A program made the translations under genes and the position numbers. Under the pieces are notes generated by a model. The model ran no database searches, was not told the origin of the DNA, and was given only the letters and a program-made list of their open reading frames with translations. Below, piece by piece: positions 7,475 through 16,369 of a stretch of DNA of 64,000 nucleotides. Within the stretch, counting starts at the first letter, position 1; the number at the start of each line of letters is the position of its first letter. The DNA is from DASSNR01 sp036278935 (GTDB lineage Bacteria; Gemmatimonadota; Gemmatimonadetes; Gemmatimonadales; Gemmatimonadaceae). The stretch is taken from the NCBI GenBank assembly GCA_036278935.1, contig DASUKA010000033.1:59364-123363 (forward strand), in the 5' to 3' direction.

Positions 7475-9115
7475 ATGATGGATCAGGACGAGCAGAGTCG
7501 GGCTGGCGTGGCCCGCGGACAGAACGTGCTGTATGTGCTACCGGAAGATGCCGCGGCGGTGTCGCAAGTGGTCGGGCCGGTGCTGGAACGCCTCGACCCG
7601 GATGCGCCGGGTACCCAGCTCCTTGTGCTGACGGCTGATCCGGATACGGCCATGGCGGTGGCGAAGGCGGCGACGCGCGCGCCGTGCGCGACGCCCGTCC
7701 GCGTGCTGCCGGTGACCGGCGTGCGCCGCGCCGCGCGCCTCCTGCGCACGCGGCCGGCCGTGGCGGTGGCCGGCACGCCGGCCGACGTGCTCGAGCTCAT
7801 CCGTGCCTCGGCGCTCAAGCTGGACAGCGTGCGCGTGCTGGTGCTCGCCTGGGTGGATGCCATTCTAGACAGCGCCGCCGCCGAAGCGCTCGAGGCGGTC
7901 ATCGCGGAAGTACCCAGAGACTCCATCCGCGTGGTGTCCACCTCCCGCCTCTCCCCCGATGTGGAGGCGATCGTCGAGCGCTATGCCCGCCGTCCGCGCC
8001 GCGTCGGGTCAGGCGCTGACGAGACGGTGCCGCCCACGGACATTCGTGTGGTCACGGTATCGCATGCCACTCGCCCCGCAGCGCTCCGCCGCCTGCTGGA
8101 CGATCTGGATCCCGATGTGGCCGCGATCTTCGCACGCTCCGAAGAGGGAGCCCACAGGGTGACCGAGTTGATTCGCGACCTCGGCTATACCGAAGAGGGA
8201 ACCGCAGTGCACGTGACACGCGGCGAGCCGGTTGCCGGCGCCACGCTCCTGGTCCTGTACGAGCTTCCCATCGCAGCCGCCGAGCTTCGCACACTGGTGG
8301 GAAACGAGGCGTCCTCACCGCCGGTGGTCGCGCTGGCGCAGCCACGCCAGCTCGGTGCATTGCGCACCCTGGCGGCTGGAGGTGACGTATCGGCACTCAC
8401 GCTGTCGGGGCCAGCGGCGCTCGCTCGGCAACAGGTGGAGGGCGCGCGCGATGAGATCCGCCATGTGTTGCGCGACGGGGCGCCAGCCCGCGAGGTACTG
8501 ACCCTGGAGCCGTTGTTGGCGGATTTCGATGCCATCGAAGTTGCGGCCGCGCTGCTCCGGTTGCTGGAGCAGGAGCGCGAGCGGCCCGAGCCAGTGCGGG
8601 AACCCTCCGCGTGGGAGCCGACCTCGACGCAGGCGGCACCATCGGCGCGGGCAGCGGCACCATCCGCACGGGCACAGGTGTTCATCAATGCGGGTGCCCG
8701 CGACAACATCGGCCCGCGGGAGCTGGTCGGCGCCCTCGCGAACGAGGTGGGCATTGCAGCCGCCAACATCGGGAAGATCGACGTGCGGGAGAACCACTCG
8801 ATCGTCGAGATCGCCCCGCAGAGCGTCCAGGCGGCCATCGACGGGCTCACGGGGATCACCATGCGCGGGCGGCAACTCGTTGCACGCCTGGCGCAGGAGC
8901 GGTCGCCACGGGACCGGCAGGAACGGTCGCCGCGGGAGCGAGGTGAGTGGACGCGCCCGGCTGGGCCCGCCCGCGGGCCGGCCCGCCGAGGCGAGCGGCC
9001 GGGTCGCCCCGCGCCCCGCGATCGCGAACGGCCGCGCGGACGCGGTGAGCGCCCGGAGCGCGGCGACCGGCGCGCACGCGGGCGCGATGACACCCCGCCC
9101 CCCAGGCCGCGATAG
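7475..9115 (+). CDS. Degenerate DEAD-box-like protein with DbpA RNA-binding domain and RGG-type tail
   Basis: 546 residues. The N-terminal ~350 residues follow the layout of a DEAD-box helicase (NVLYVLPE opening, GTPADVLEL at motif Ib, STSRLS at motif III, then a second RecA-like half). However, no P-loop is present and the DEAD position reads WVDA, so ATP hydrolysis is unlikely. Residues ~405-475 (VFINAGARDNIGPRELVGAL onward) match the DbpA C-terminal RNA-binding domain, which in DbpA binds a 23S rRNA hairpin. The last ~70 residues are Arg/Gly/Pro-rich. ATGATG gives two near-equal starts after GGACGGGG. A non-catalytic ribosome-assembly or RNA-chaperone role is inferred. The DbpA-like domain is the confident part. 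Confidence 0.75.
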   Translation: MMDQDEQSRAGVARGQNVLYVLPEDAAAVSQVVGPVLERLDPDAPGTQLLVLTADPDTAMAVAKAATRAPCATPVRVLPVTGVRRAARLLRTRPAVAVAGTPADVLELIRASALKLDSVRVLVLAWVDAILDSAAAEALEAVIAEVPRDSIRVVSTSRLSPDVEAIVERYARRPRRVGSGADETVPPTDIRVVTVSHATRPAALRRLLDDLDPDVAAIFARSEEGAHRVTELIRDLGYTEEGTAVHVTRGEPVAGATLLVLYELPIAAAELRTLVGNEASSPPVVALAQPRQLGALRTLAAGGDVSALTLSGPAALARQQVEGARDEIRHVLRDGAPAREVLTLEPLLADFDAIEVAAALLRLLEQERERPEPVREPSAWEPTSTQAAPSARAAAPSARAQVFINAGARDNIGPRELVGALANEVGIAAANIGKIDVRENHSIVEIAPQSVQAAIDGLTGITMRGRQLVARLAQERSPRDRQERSPRERGEWTRPAGPARGPARRGERPGRPAPRDRERPRGRGERPERGDRRARGRDDTPPPRPR

Positions 9116-9147
9116 ATTGGGGTCCGATATGTGCTCTTTCCCCAAGC

Positions 9148-9786
9148 ATGATGCTCTTTCGCGTAGGCCTGACCGGTAATATCGGTAGCGGAAAGTCGAC
9201 GGTGGCGCGGCGCTTCTCGACGCATGGCGCAACCATCATCGATGCGGACCAGCTCTCGCGCCGGGCCGTGGAGGCGGACACGCCCGCGCTCCGCGCGATT
9301 GCGGAGCGGTGGGGGCCGGACGTGCTGGCGAGCGACGGGACGCTCGACCGCGCCGCGCTCCGCGAGCGCGTGTTTCAGGATCCCGCGGAGCTGGAGGCGC
9401 TCAACGCGATCGTCCACCCCGAAGTCGCTCGCCTGCGCGATGAGGAGCTCTCCGCGGCGCTCGAGCGGGGCGACAGGATTGTGGTCTCCGACATTCCGCT
9501 CCTCTTCGAGCGCCGTCTCGTGGACCGCTTCGACCGCATCGTGCTGGTGGACGCGCCGCGCTCCATGCGGCTCGATCGGTTGGTGCGCGACCGCGGGCTC
9601 AGCACCACCGAGGCCATGCACATGATCGCCGCACAGATGCCGGCGGAGCTCAAACGGGCGCGCGCGGACCACATCATCGACAACAGCGGCGCGCTGGAGG
9701 AGCTGTACCGGCGCACGGACGAGGTGTGGCGCGCGCTGGAGCGCGACGCGATGGCAGGCGCGACTGCCCGCCCGCAGGTAGTGTAG
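9148..9786 (+). CDS. coaE: Dephospho-CoA kinase
   Basis: 212 residues, the usual length. It phosphorylates the 3' hydroxyl of dephospho-CoA, the last step of coenzyme A synthesis, in the cytoplasm. The N-terminus carries the P-loop GNIGSGKST, followed by the DADQLSRRAVE segment (catalytic Asp of the DADxxxR motif) and VVSDIPLLFE, which fits the substrate-binding part. The C-terminal ADHIIDNSG block is typical of CoaE. Two ATG codons in a row make the start ambiguous by one residue, and no strong Shine-Dalgarno is visible. It is separated from the upstream RNA-binding protein by 32 bases and may be co-transcribed with it. Confidence 0.95.
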   Translation: MMLFRVGLTGNIGSGKSTVARRFSTHGATIIDADQLSRRAVEADTPALRAIAERWGPDVLASDGTLDRAALRERVFQDPAELEALNAIVHPEVARLRDEELSAALERGDRIVVSDIPLLFERRLVDRFDRIVLVDAPRSMRLDRLVRDRGLSTTEAMHMIAAQMPAELKRARADHIIDNSGALEELYRRTDEVWRALERDAMAGATARPQVV

Positions 9787-9856
9787 CGTCCGACGCGCCC
9801 GAGCGCCGAGGAGCGCACGGGGACCGGCGTGGCATGGTGAGGGGCGACGGCCAGCG

Positions 9857-10243
9857 TCAGGGCGTGCGCGGCAGCACCTGCACCGTGTTCTCCCGGACGT
9901 CCCACGACACGATGGCCGTGTTGACGATGGTGAATCGCTGGGAGCTGATGAGCCCGGCGTTGCCGGGGCGCGCCTGCAACTGGTACTCCCCGGTGATGCT
10001 TGTCGGATGGAATGCCAGCGTAGCATGCGATCCCGCGGGAACGCTGCCCAGAAGATGCACCGTCCCGCCGGACACCACCTGGACCGTGATCGGGCTGGGC
10101 GCCAGCAGGTTGTTCGCGACGTAAAAGAGCACCTCGGCATCTTCCTGCCGTACGCTCGTATGGTGCTTCGAGAAGAAGCACGCCGAGCCGATCGCCAGTA
10201 TCAACAGCCCAAGCGGGGCTGAGCGCCATCGTCCTGCCTGCAT
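9857..10243 (-). CDS. Small lipoprotein of unknown function
   Basis: 128 residues from the ATG at 10243, preceded by GGAG at about 10 bases. The longer upstream frame is unlikely because it adds a Cys- and Arg-rich stretch before the signal peptide. The N-terminus has a short basic region, a hydrophobic run (LGLLILAIGSAC) and a lipobox-like GSAC, so the mature protein should be a lipid-anchored periplasmic or outer-membrane protein of about 105 residues. The mature part reads as a single beta-sandwich-like domain (FYVANNLLAPSPITVQVV, then VPAGSHATLAF). I do not recognise a named family. It stands alone, convergent with coaE and divergent from the M3 peptidase. Confidence 0.65.
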   Translation of the reverse strand: MQAGRWRSAPLGLLILAIGSACFFSKHHTSVRQEDAEVLFYVANNLLAPSPITVQVVSGGTVHLLGSVPAGSHATLAFHPTSITGEYQLQARPGNAGLISSQRFTIVNTAIVSWDVRENTVQVLPRTP

Positions 10244-10395
10244 GATCAGATCACTCCACCCATTCGAGTTGAACGCTGGCGTCGCATATACGCTGCAACG
10301 AGCCGGCTCGCAAGCCCACGTCGCGCACGGAGCGTGCAGAGCGCGCACGTTTAGATTGGTGCAATGAGAGATACCCGAATGCCAAGGGAGCTATA

Positions 10396-12120
10396 GTGCC
10401 CGGAAGACCGTTGCCCGACTCGCCCGCGGGGTTCGCCACTGCGACGTGGGCCGATATCGCACCGTATTACGACGCGCTGGCGGACGAGCCAATCACCCGC
10501 GAGAGCGTGGAGGAATGGCTGAGCGCCTGGTCGCGGCTCGACGAGTTGGTGAGCGACGCCGCCACGCTTGCCACCATCGCCTACACGGGGAATACCGCGG
10601 ACCCGGAGGCGGAAGCGGCGCACCTGCGCTTTTCGGCCGATATCGTGCCGCACGTCGAGGAGCAGGATGTTCGTCTCGCCGGGCGCCTGCTCGAGCTGGG
10701 CTACACGCGGCCGGGCCTCGAGCAGATGGTGGCGCGCTTTCGTACGGATGCGGAGATCTACCGCGAGGCGAACATCTCGCGCTTCGCGGAGCTGGAGGCG
10801 CTCGGTGCCTCGTATCAGAAGATCACCGGGACGATGACCGTGGCGTTCGATGGCGAGCGAAAAACGGTGGCGCAGATGCAGCCCTACCTGCTCTCTCCCG
10901 ACCGGGCGACGCGCGAGCGCGCGTTCCGGGCTGCCGCGCAGCCGTATATCGCGGCGCGAGACGAGTTGGCAGACGGATTCGACCAGATGTTCGCGCTCCG
11001 ACAGCAGGTGGCCGCGACGGCCGGGTTCGCGACCTTTCAGGACTACATTTTCGCGTCGTACCATCGCTTCGATTACACACCCGCGGACTGCGAGCGCTTT
11101 CACCAGGCGGTGGAGCACGCTGTGGTCCCTGCCGTCGAGCGCATGCTGCGCCGGCGGCGTGACCGGCTGGCTGTTGACGTGCTGCGTCCGTGGGACGTGC
11201 AGGTGGATCCGTACCGCACGTCGCCGCTGCATCCCTTCCGAACGACGGAGGAATTCGTGGCGGGTGGGCGCCGCATCTTCCAGCGCGTGGACGCATGCCT
11301 GGGAGAGGAGTTTGGCCTGATGGCCGACGCCGGCCTCCTCGACCTGGACAATCGTGGGGGGAAGGCACCCGGGGGCTACTGCACCACGCTGCAGGCGAGC
11401 GGCCGGCCCTTCATCTTCATGAATGCCGTCGGCATTCCCGACGACGTCACGACGCTGCTGCATGAATCGGGGCACTGCTTCCACTCGTTCGCGGCGCATC
11501 ACTTCCCGCTGGTGTGGCAGCGCCAGACGGGGATGGAAGCGGCCGAGCTGGCCTCGATGTCGATGGAGCTGCTGGCCTCGCCGCATCTGGCCCAGCCGAG
11601 CGGGTACTACACGCCTCGCGATGCGCGCCACGCGCGGCTGGCGCACCTGGAGGATGTGCTCATGGCACTCGCGCACATCGCCTCGGTGGATGCCTTCCAG
11701 CGGTGGATCTACACCAGCGGACAGGGCGGCGACCGCGACGCGCGCGACCGCGCCTGGCTCGAGATCCGCGCGCGCTTTGAGCCGGCCGTGGACTGGAGCG
11801 GCCTCGAGACGGAGCGCGTGGCGCGATGGTACCGCCAGCTGCACATCTTCCTCGCTCCGTTCTACTACATCGAGTACGGCATCGCCCAGCTCGGCGCCTT
11901 GCAGGTCTGGCGGAACAGCCTCCACGATCCGGCCCAGGCGGTGGCTGACTATCGTCACGCGCTCTCGCTGGGGGGCACGCGGCCACTGCCCGAGATCTAC
12001 GCGGCCGCGGGCGCACGACTCATCTTCGACCCCGAGGGGATGGGCGAACTGGTCTCGCTTCTGGAGGAGCGGATGACCGAGTTGCGAGAGCGCATCGAGG
12101 ATTCCGCCGCCGTGGCATAG
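10396..12120 (+). CDS. pepF: M3-family oligoendopeptidase (PepF-like)
   Basis: 574 residues. The zinc-peptidase motif HESGH is at residues 356-360, with the third ligand expected in the EAAELASMSME segment about 28 residues on. The preceding APGGYCTTL and FIFMNAVGIPDDVTTLLHE blocks are typical of M3B oligoendopeptidases, and the C-terminal YYIEYGIAQLGALQVW region also fits. There is no signal peptide, so it should cut short peptides in the cytoplasm. The start is GTG, six bases after AAGGGAG. It fits functionally with the peptide importer and M20 peptidase elsewhere in the window, although it is not linked to them. Confidence 0.9.
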   Translation: MPGRPLPDSPAGFATATWADIAPYYDALADEPITRESVEEWLSAWSRLDELVSDAATLATIAYTGNTADPEAEAAHLRFSADIVPHVEEQDVRLAGRLLELGYTRPGLEQMVARFRTDAEIYREANISRFAELEALGASYQKITGTMTVAFDGERKTVAQMQPYLLSPDRATRERAFRAAAQPYIAARDELADGFDQMFALRQQVAATAGFATFQDYIFASYHRFDYTPADCERFHQAVEHAVVPAVERMLRRRRDRLAVDVLRPWDVQVDPYRTSPLHPFRTTEEFVAGGRRIFQRVDACLGEEFGLMADAGLLDLDNRGGKAPGGYCTTLQASGRPFIFMNAVGIPDDVTTLLHESGHCFHSFAAHHFPLVWQRQTGMEAAELASMSMELLASPHLAQPSGYYTPRDARHARLAHLEDVLMALAHIASVDAFQRWIYTSGQGGDRDARDRAWLEIRARFEPAVDWSGLETERVARWYRQLHIFLAPFYYIEYGIAQLGALQVWRNSLHDPAQAVADYRHALSLGGTRPLPEIYAAAGARLIFDPEGMGELVSLLEERMTELRERIEDSAAVA

Positions 12121-12200
12121 CATCCCGCGCGTGCGAGTTTCTTGCTGGCACCCGCCGTGCATGATTAGTGGGTTCACTCAGCATAGTGACTTGGGGATGT

Positions 12201-13259
12201 ATGAGAATTGCCGTGCTTTCCACGCCATTCGTGGCGGTGCCGCCGGCAGCCTACGGCGGCACCGAGTTGATGATCTACCATCTGACGGAAGGATTGGTGC
12301 AACGGGGGCACCAGGTGACGCTGTTCGCCACGGGAGACTCGGACAGCTCTGCCGAGCTCCGGTATCTCTATCGCACCGCACAGTGGCCCCCGGACCCGCT
12401 GTCGGACATGAATCATGTGACGTGGGCGTTCTCCCAGTTGCGGGATGGCGACTACGACCTCGTTCACGCGCACTCGGCCGGCGCCCTGGCCTGTAGCCGA
12501 CTCGTGCCCTGGCTCCCGGTGGTCTATACGTTGCACCACGTCCGTCAGCAGGAGCTCTCGGCCTATTACGGCCACTTTACCGCACCGTACTACGTGGCCA
12601 TCTCGCACGATCAGGCCAGACGCGAGGTCCCGCTCTGCCGCGTTGACGTCGTGCATCATGGCCTCGACGCCGGGGACTACGACTGCACGAGCGAGCCGGG
12701 CCGTTACGCCTGCTTCATTGGCCGGTTCGCGCCCGTGAAAGGGCTGCCGACGGCTGTCGGCGCGGCAGCCATGGCCGGTGTTCCCATTCGCGTCGCCGGG
12801 GAGGCACACCCCGTAGACGCCGACTATTACGCGCGTGAGGTGGCGCCCCGGCTCGCCGAACACCATGTCAGCTTCCTCGGAAGCATCGGGCTGGCGCAGA
12901 AGGCCCCGCTGCTGCGCGATGCACGGGCATTGCTGGCGCCGATCGAGTGGAACGAACCGTTCGGTCTGGTGATGATCGAGGCGATGCTGAGCGGGTGTCC
13001 GGTGGTGGGATATGCGCGCGGCAGTATACCCGAGCTCGTGGAGCAGGGCGTCACCGGGTTCGTGGTGCGCGATCAGCAGGAGATGGCCGATGTGATCCGG
13101 GACGGGGGCGCGGCCGAGCGGTTCGACCGCGTGCGCTGCCGGGCGCGCGCCATCGAACGCTTTGACGCCTCGCGCATGGTGGAGGCGTACGAGCGCGTGT
13201 ACGAACGCGTCATGGCTGACGCGGACCCTACCAGCGACAGCAGGGTGCGCATCGCATGA
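12201..13259 (+). CDS. GT4-family glycosyltransferase
   Basis: 352 residues from the ATG at 12201. An 11-codon longer start exists, but this ATG is directly preceded by GGGGAT and begins the classical MRIAVLSTP strand. The GT-B fold is evident: AYGGTELMIYHLTEGLVQRGH in the N-terminal domain, an LVHAHS site, CFIGRFAPVKG at the start of the second domain, and the EPFGLVMIEAMLSGCPVV block with the E-x7-E pattern that binds the sugar nucleotide. It overlaps the debranching enzyme by ATGA, so they are co-translated and likely act on the same alpha-glucan or trehalose-type sugar. Donor and acceptor cannot be read from sequence. Confidence 0.88.
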   Translation: MRIAVLSTPFVAVPPAAYGGTELMIYHLTEGLVQRGHQVTLFATGDSDSSAELRYLYRTAQWPPDPLSDMNHVTWAFSQLRDGDYDLVHAHSAGALACSRLVPWLPVVYTLHHVRQQELSAYYGHFTAPYYVAISHDQARREVPLCRVDVVHHGLDAGDYDCTSEPGRYACFIGRFAPVKGLPTAVGAAAMAGVPIRVAGEAHPVDADYYAREVAPRLAEHHVSFLGSIGLAQKAPLLRDARALLAPIEWNEPFGLVMIEAMLSGCPVVGYARGSIPELVEQGVTGFVVRDQQEMADVIRDGGAAERFDRVRCRARAIERFDASRMVEAYERVYERVMADADPTSDSRVRIA

Positions 13260-15499
13260 CCCCGGGCCCGCGTACGGAGGCGCCCCGCACCGCGCCGGCA
13301 CCGCTGCAGCCGCCCGAGCTCCTGCCCGTCTCAATGGAGCAGGCGGTCGGGTATCCGGGCATCGAGTGCCGCCATGAATCGAACGTCGAGGGGCACCTGG
13401 TGCTCACGAACGATCGGTTGTTCCTGGTGATGGACCAGAGCGGCAACATCACGCCACCCGGCAACTGCGCGCTGGGGCTGTTCTACGATGACACGCGCAT
13501 TCTGAGCCAGTACGCGCTCCGCACAGCGGGGGGGGACGCGGGGCTGCTCTCATCGGAGGCGCTGCGCATGGACAGCGCGCTCGTCGACCTCGCGGTATCA
13601 GACAGCCAGTTCGGCGGCAACTCCTGGGATATCCAGAACGGCATCCATATCCGGCGCTCGGTGCTGCTCGACGACCGGATGACGGAGCGCCTGACGCTCA
13701 CCAACCATCTCACGATCGCGGTGGACTACTGGGTGGAGCTGGCCATCGGCGCCGATTTCGCCGATATCTTCGAGGTGCGCGGGTGGCACCGTCCTGTGCG
13801 GGGCACCTTCTACGCCCCGCAGCTCGGTGACCGCGCCATTCGCTTTGCCTACCGTGGGCGCGACGGCAGGCTTATCCAGAGCGACGTCGTGTTCACCGTG
13901 CCACCCGGCGAGGTGCATGCCCACGGGGCGCGCTGGCGCTTCCGGCTGGAGCCGCACCGGCCGCACGTGATCGAATGGCAGGTGCGTCCCGACCCGCTCG
14001 TGACCGGCGCGCGGCGACCCGCCACCGGCTCGCTGGAGCAGCGCCGGACGCGTATGCGCTCGTTGTACGACCGGTGGAGCGCAGAATGCACGCGGTGGCG
14101 CACGGATGTGGAGGAGTTCGACAGCGCCCTCAATCAGGCGACGCTGGACCTGCGCGCTCTGTTCGTGGACTACGACGGGCAGCACATCATTTCCGCCGGC
14201 ATTCCGTGGTACTCGGCCGCGTTCGGACGCGACTCGATCATCACGTCGCTCCAGACGCTCAGCGTGAATCCCACTATCACCCGGGACACGTTGCGCTTCC
14301 TCGCCCGGCATCAAGGGGTGCGCGAGGACCCGTTCACCGAGGAGCAGCCCGGGCGCATCATGCACGAGCTGCGCCGCGGCGAGATGGCGCGCGCGGGAGA
14401 GATTCCGCATGTCCCCTACTACGGCACCGTGGACGCCACCCCCCTCTTTCTCATCCTGCTGCACGAGGCGTGGCGATGGACCGGCGACGAGGAATTGGTG
14501 CGCGGCCTGCTGCCGAACGCCGCGCGTGCGCTCGAATGGATCGACCGGTATGGGGACCTGGATGGCGATGGGCTCATCGAGTACGCGGGTACCTCACCCA
14601 AGGGCCTCGTGAACCAGGGGTGGAAAGACTCGCGCGATGGCGTCCCCTTTCCCGATGGCACGCTCCCGGTGCCGCCGATCGCGCTGGTGGAAGTGCAGGG
14701 CTACGTGTATGACGCCAAGGTGCGCATGGCGTCGCTGTATGACGCCTTCGGGGAGCATGGACGTGCGGAGACGCTGCGGCAGCACGCGCTGGCGCTGCGT
14801 GAGCAGGTGCTCCAGCGCTTCTGGGTGGAGCACCTCGGCACTTTCGCGCTGGCGCTGGACGGCAACAAGACGCCGGTGCCCACCGTGACGAGCAACGCCG
14901 GCCACCTGTTGTGGAGCCGTGTGCCCGAGCCGCAGCAGGCGGACCGGATGGCTACCATGCTGCTGGGCCCCGACATGTTCTCCGGCTGGGGGATCCGCAC
15001 GCTGGGCGCCGGCCAGCCAGTCTACAATCCCATGAGCTATCACGACGGGTCCGTCTGGCCGCACGACAACGCCATTATCGCGCTGGGGCTCGCCATGTAC
15101 GGCCACACCCGCGCCGCGCTGCCGGTGCTCTCGGCGCTGCACGACGCCGCGGTCGGCATGCGCTACCACCGGTTGCCGGAGCTGTATTGCGGCTTTCAGC
15201 GCGCGGCCGGCGTGCGCCCAGTGCTCTACCCGGTGAGTTGCTCGCCGCAAGGGTGGGCGGCCGGGGCGTTTTTCATGATGCTGCAATCGATCACGGGGCT
15301 TCTGCCGGATGCGCCTGCGCACAAGCTGCACATCCGCGAACCCATCCTCCCGCCCTTCCTTCAGGAGCTCATGATCGAGGGGCTGCGCATCGGGAACTCG
15401 CGTATCGCGCTGCAGTTCACGCGACGCGGCAATCGCACGCTCGCCAACGTGTTCGATGTCGAAGGCGACCCACTGCGCGTGACGATCGAGCTGGAGTGA
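13256..15499 (+). CDS. Glycogen-debranching (amylo-alpha-1,6-glucosidase-like) enzyme
   Basis: 747 residues. The N-terminal ~270 residues form a beta-rich domain found in bacterial debranching-like proteins (FLVMDQSGNITPPGNCALGLFYDDTRILS region). The C-terminal ~450 residues are an (alpha/alpha)6 barrel: IPWYSAAFGRDSIITSL, the EYAGTSPKGLVNQGWKDS segment with acidic residues, and NPMSYHDGSVWPHDNAI, all hallmarks of the amylo-alpha-1,6-glucosidase/GH-like group. There is no signal peptide. It overlaps the upstream GT4 gene (ATGA). By family these enzymes hydrolyse alpha-1,6 branches or related oligosaccharides in glycogen metabolism. The exact substrate is uncertain. A composite repeat follows the stop codon. 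Confidence 0.85.
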   Translation: MTPGPRTEAPRTAPAPLQPPELLPVSMEQAVGYPGIECRHESNVEGHLVLTNDRLFLVMDQSGNITPPGNCALGLFYDDTRILSQYALRTAGGDAGLLSSEALRMDSALVDLAVSDSQFGGNSWDIQNGIHIRRSVLLDDRMTERLTLTNHLTIAVDYWVELAIGADFADIFEVRGWHRPVRGTFYAPQLGDRAIRFAYRGRDGRLIQSDVVFTVPPGEVHAHGARWRFRLEPHRPHVIEWQVRPDPLVTGARRPATGSLEQRRTRMRSLYDRWSAECTRWRTDVEEFDSALNQATLDLRALFVDYDGQHIISAGIPWYSAAFGRDSIITSLQTLSVNPTITRDTLRFLARHQGVREDPFTEEQPGRIMHELRRGEMARAGEIPHVPYYGTVDATPLFLILLHEAWRWTGDEELVRGLLPNAARALEWIDRYGDLDGDGLIEYAGTSPKGLVNQGWKDSRDGVPFPDGTLPVPPIALVEVQGYVYDAKVRMASLYDAFGEHGRAETLRQHALALREQVLQRFWVEHLGTFALALDGNKTPVPTVTSNAGHLLWSRVPEPQQADRMATMLLGPDMFSGWGIRTLGAGQPVYNPMSYHDGSVWPHDNAIIALGLAMYGHTRAALPVLSALHDAAVGMRYHRLPELYCGFQRAAGVRPVLYPVSCSPQGWAAGAFFMMLQSITGLLPDAPAHKLHIREPILPPFLQELMIEGLRIGNSRIALQFTRRGNRTLANVFDVEGDPLRVTIELE

Positions 15500-15551
15500 T
15501 CCGCGCGGCACGATATGGTAGAGCCCTCGTCGGTTGGCACCACCACGGGAT

Positions 15552-15727
<176 letters not shown>

Positions 15728-15744
15728 CCCCGAACGCCCCCGCT

Positions 15745-16326
15745 CTAGTGCGAGGTCGCGCCTTTGCCGGTGTCGCCCCCCACCGTTCCGGCACCCTTCT
15801 GCCGCTCAGCCCAGAAGAAGAAGGTGGGCTCCTCCTTAGTGCGCATGGAGTGAATGTACGTAATGAGCTTCTGGATCTGATCGTTGGAGAGGGTATTCTC
15901 CTGCCCCACCACGTTCGCGTGACCCCAGGCCGGCATCCCGCCCGGGCGGCCGTCGCGAATCGAGGCCGCGATGCCCTGATCGGAACCGCCGTACTTCCAG
16001 GTCGTATCCCGCAAGCTCGGTCCCATGGCGCCGCCGGCGAGCCCACCGTGGCAGCCGACGCAGTTGTGCGTCAGAAAGAGCACGCGCCCCGCATTGGCAT
16101 CCGCCACGTTGCCGGTGAACTCGTGGGTAATCTCCGTGGAGGTCACGGCCGGATTCTTGTTCGAGTTCGGCGACTCCGTCACGTAGCCCGACGTATCCGA
16201 CGATGATCCCACATTCCCGCCCTGCGCTGTCGTCGTCCCCTGCTTCTGGCCGCCACAGGCGATCGCCGACAGAGCGAAGAGGACCGCGCAAGCCGGGCCG
16301 ATTGTCATGCTCTGCGATATCCGCAT
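15745..16326 (-). CDS. xoxG: Lipoprotein c-type cytochrome, likely XoxF electron acceptor
   Basis: 193 residues. A lipoprotein signal (hydrophobic run ending ALSAIAC) is followed by a Ser/Thr/Asn-rich linker and a single-heme domain with CVGCH. A Met-containing loop GMPAWGHANVV and the NDQIQKLITYI helix near the C-terminus fit class I cytochrome c. GGAGGG lies 7 bases before the ATG. It is the third gene of the xoxF-xoxJ run, 43 bases after xoxJ, so the natural inference is that it takes electrons from the methanol dehydrogenase. A lipid anchor would tie it to the membrane. The xoxG symbol rests on position more than on sequence. Confidence 0.8.
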   Translation of the reverse strand: MRISQSMTIGPACAVLFALSAIACGGQKQGTTTAQGGNVGSSSDTSGYVTESPNSNKNPAVTSTEITHEFTGNVADANAGRVLFLTHNCVGCHGGLAGGAMGPSLRDTTWKYGGSDQGIAASIRDGRPGGMPAWGHANVVGQENTLSNDQIQKLITYIHSMRTKEEPTFFFWAERQKGAGTVGGDTGKGATSH

Positions 16327-16369
16327 TGATACCCTCCGTTGCGTTGACCCGCACTGAACCGTTGGTAGC

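Noticed and set aside
10351..12177. A 608-codon minus-strand frame opposite the M3 peptidase
   Set aside because: It is a mirror of a gene with an intact HESGH motif, with no motif of its own. Other long antisense frames, such as 20939-23497 and 1342-2484 on the plus strand, were dropped for the same reason.
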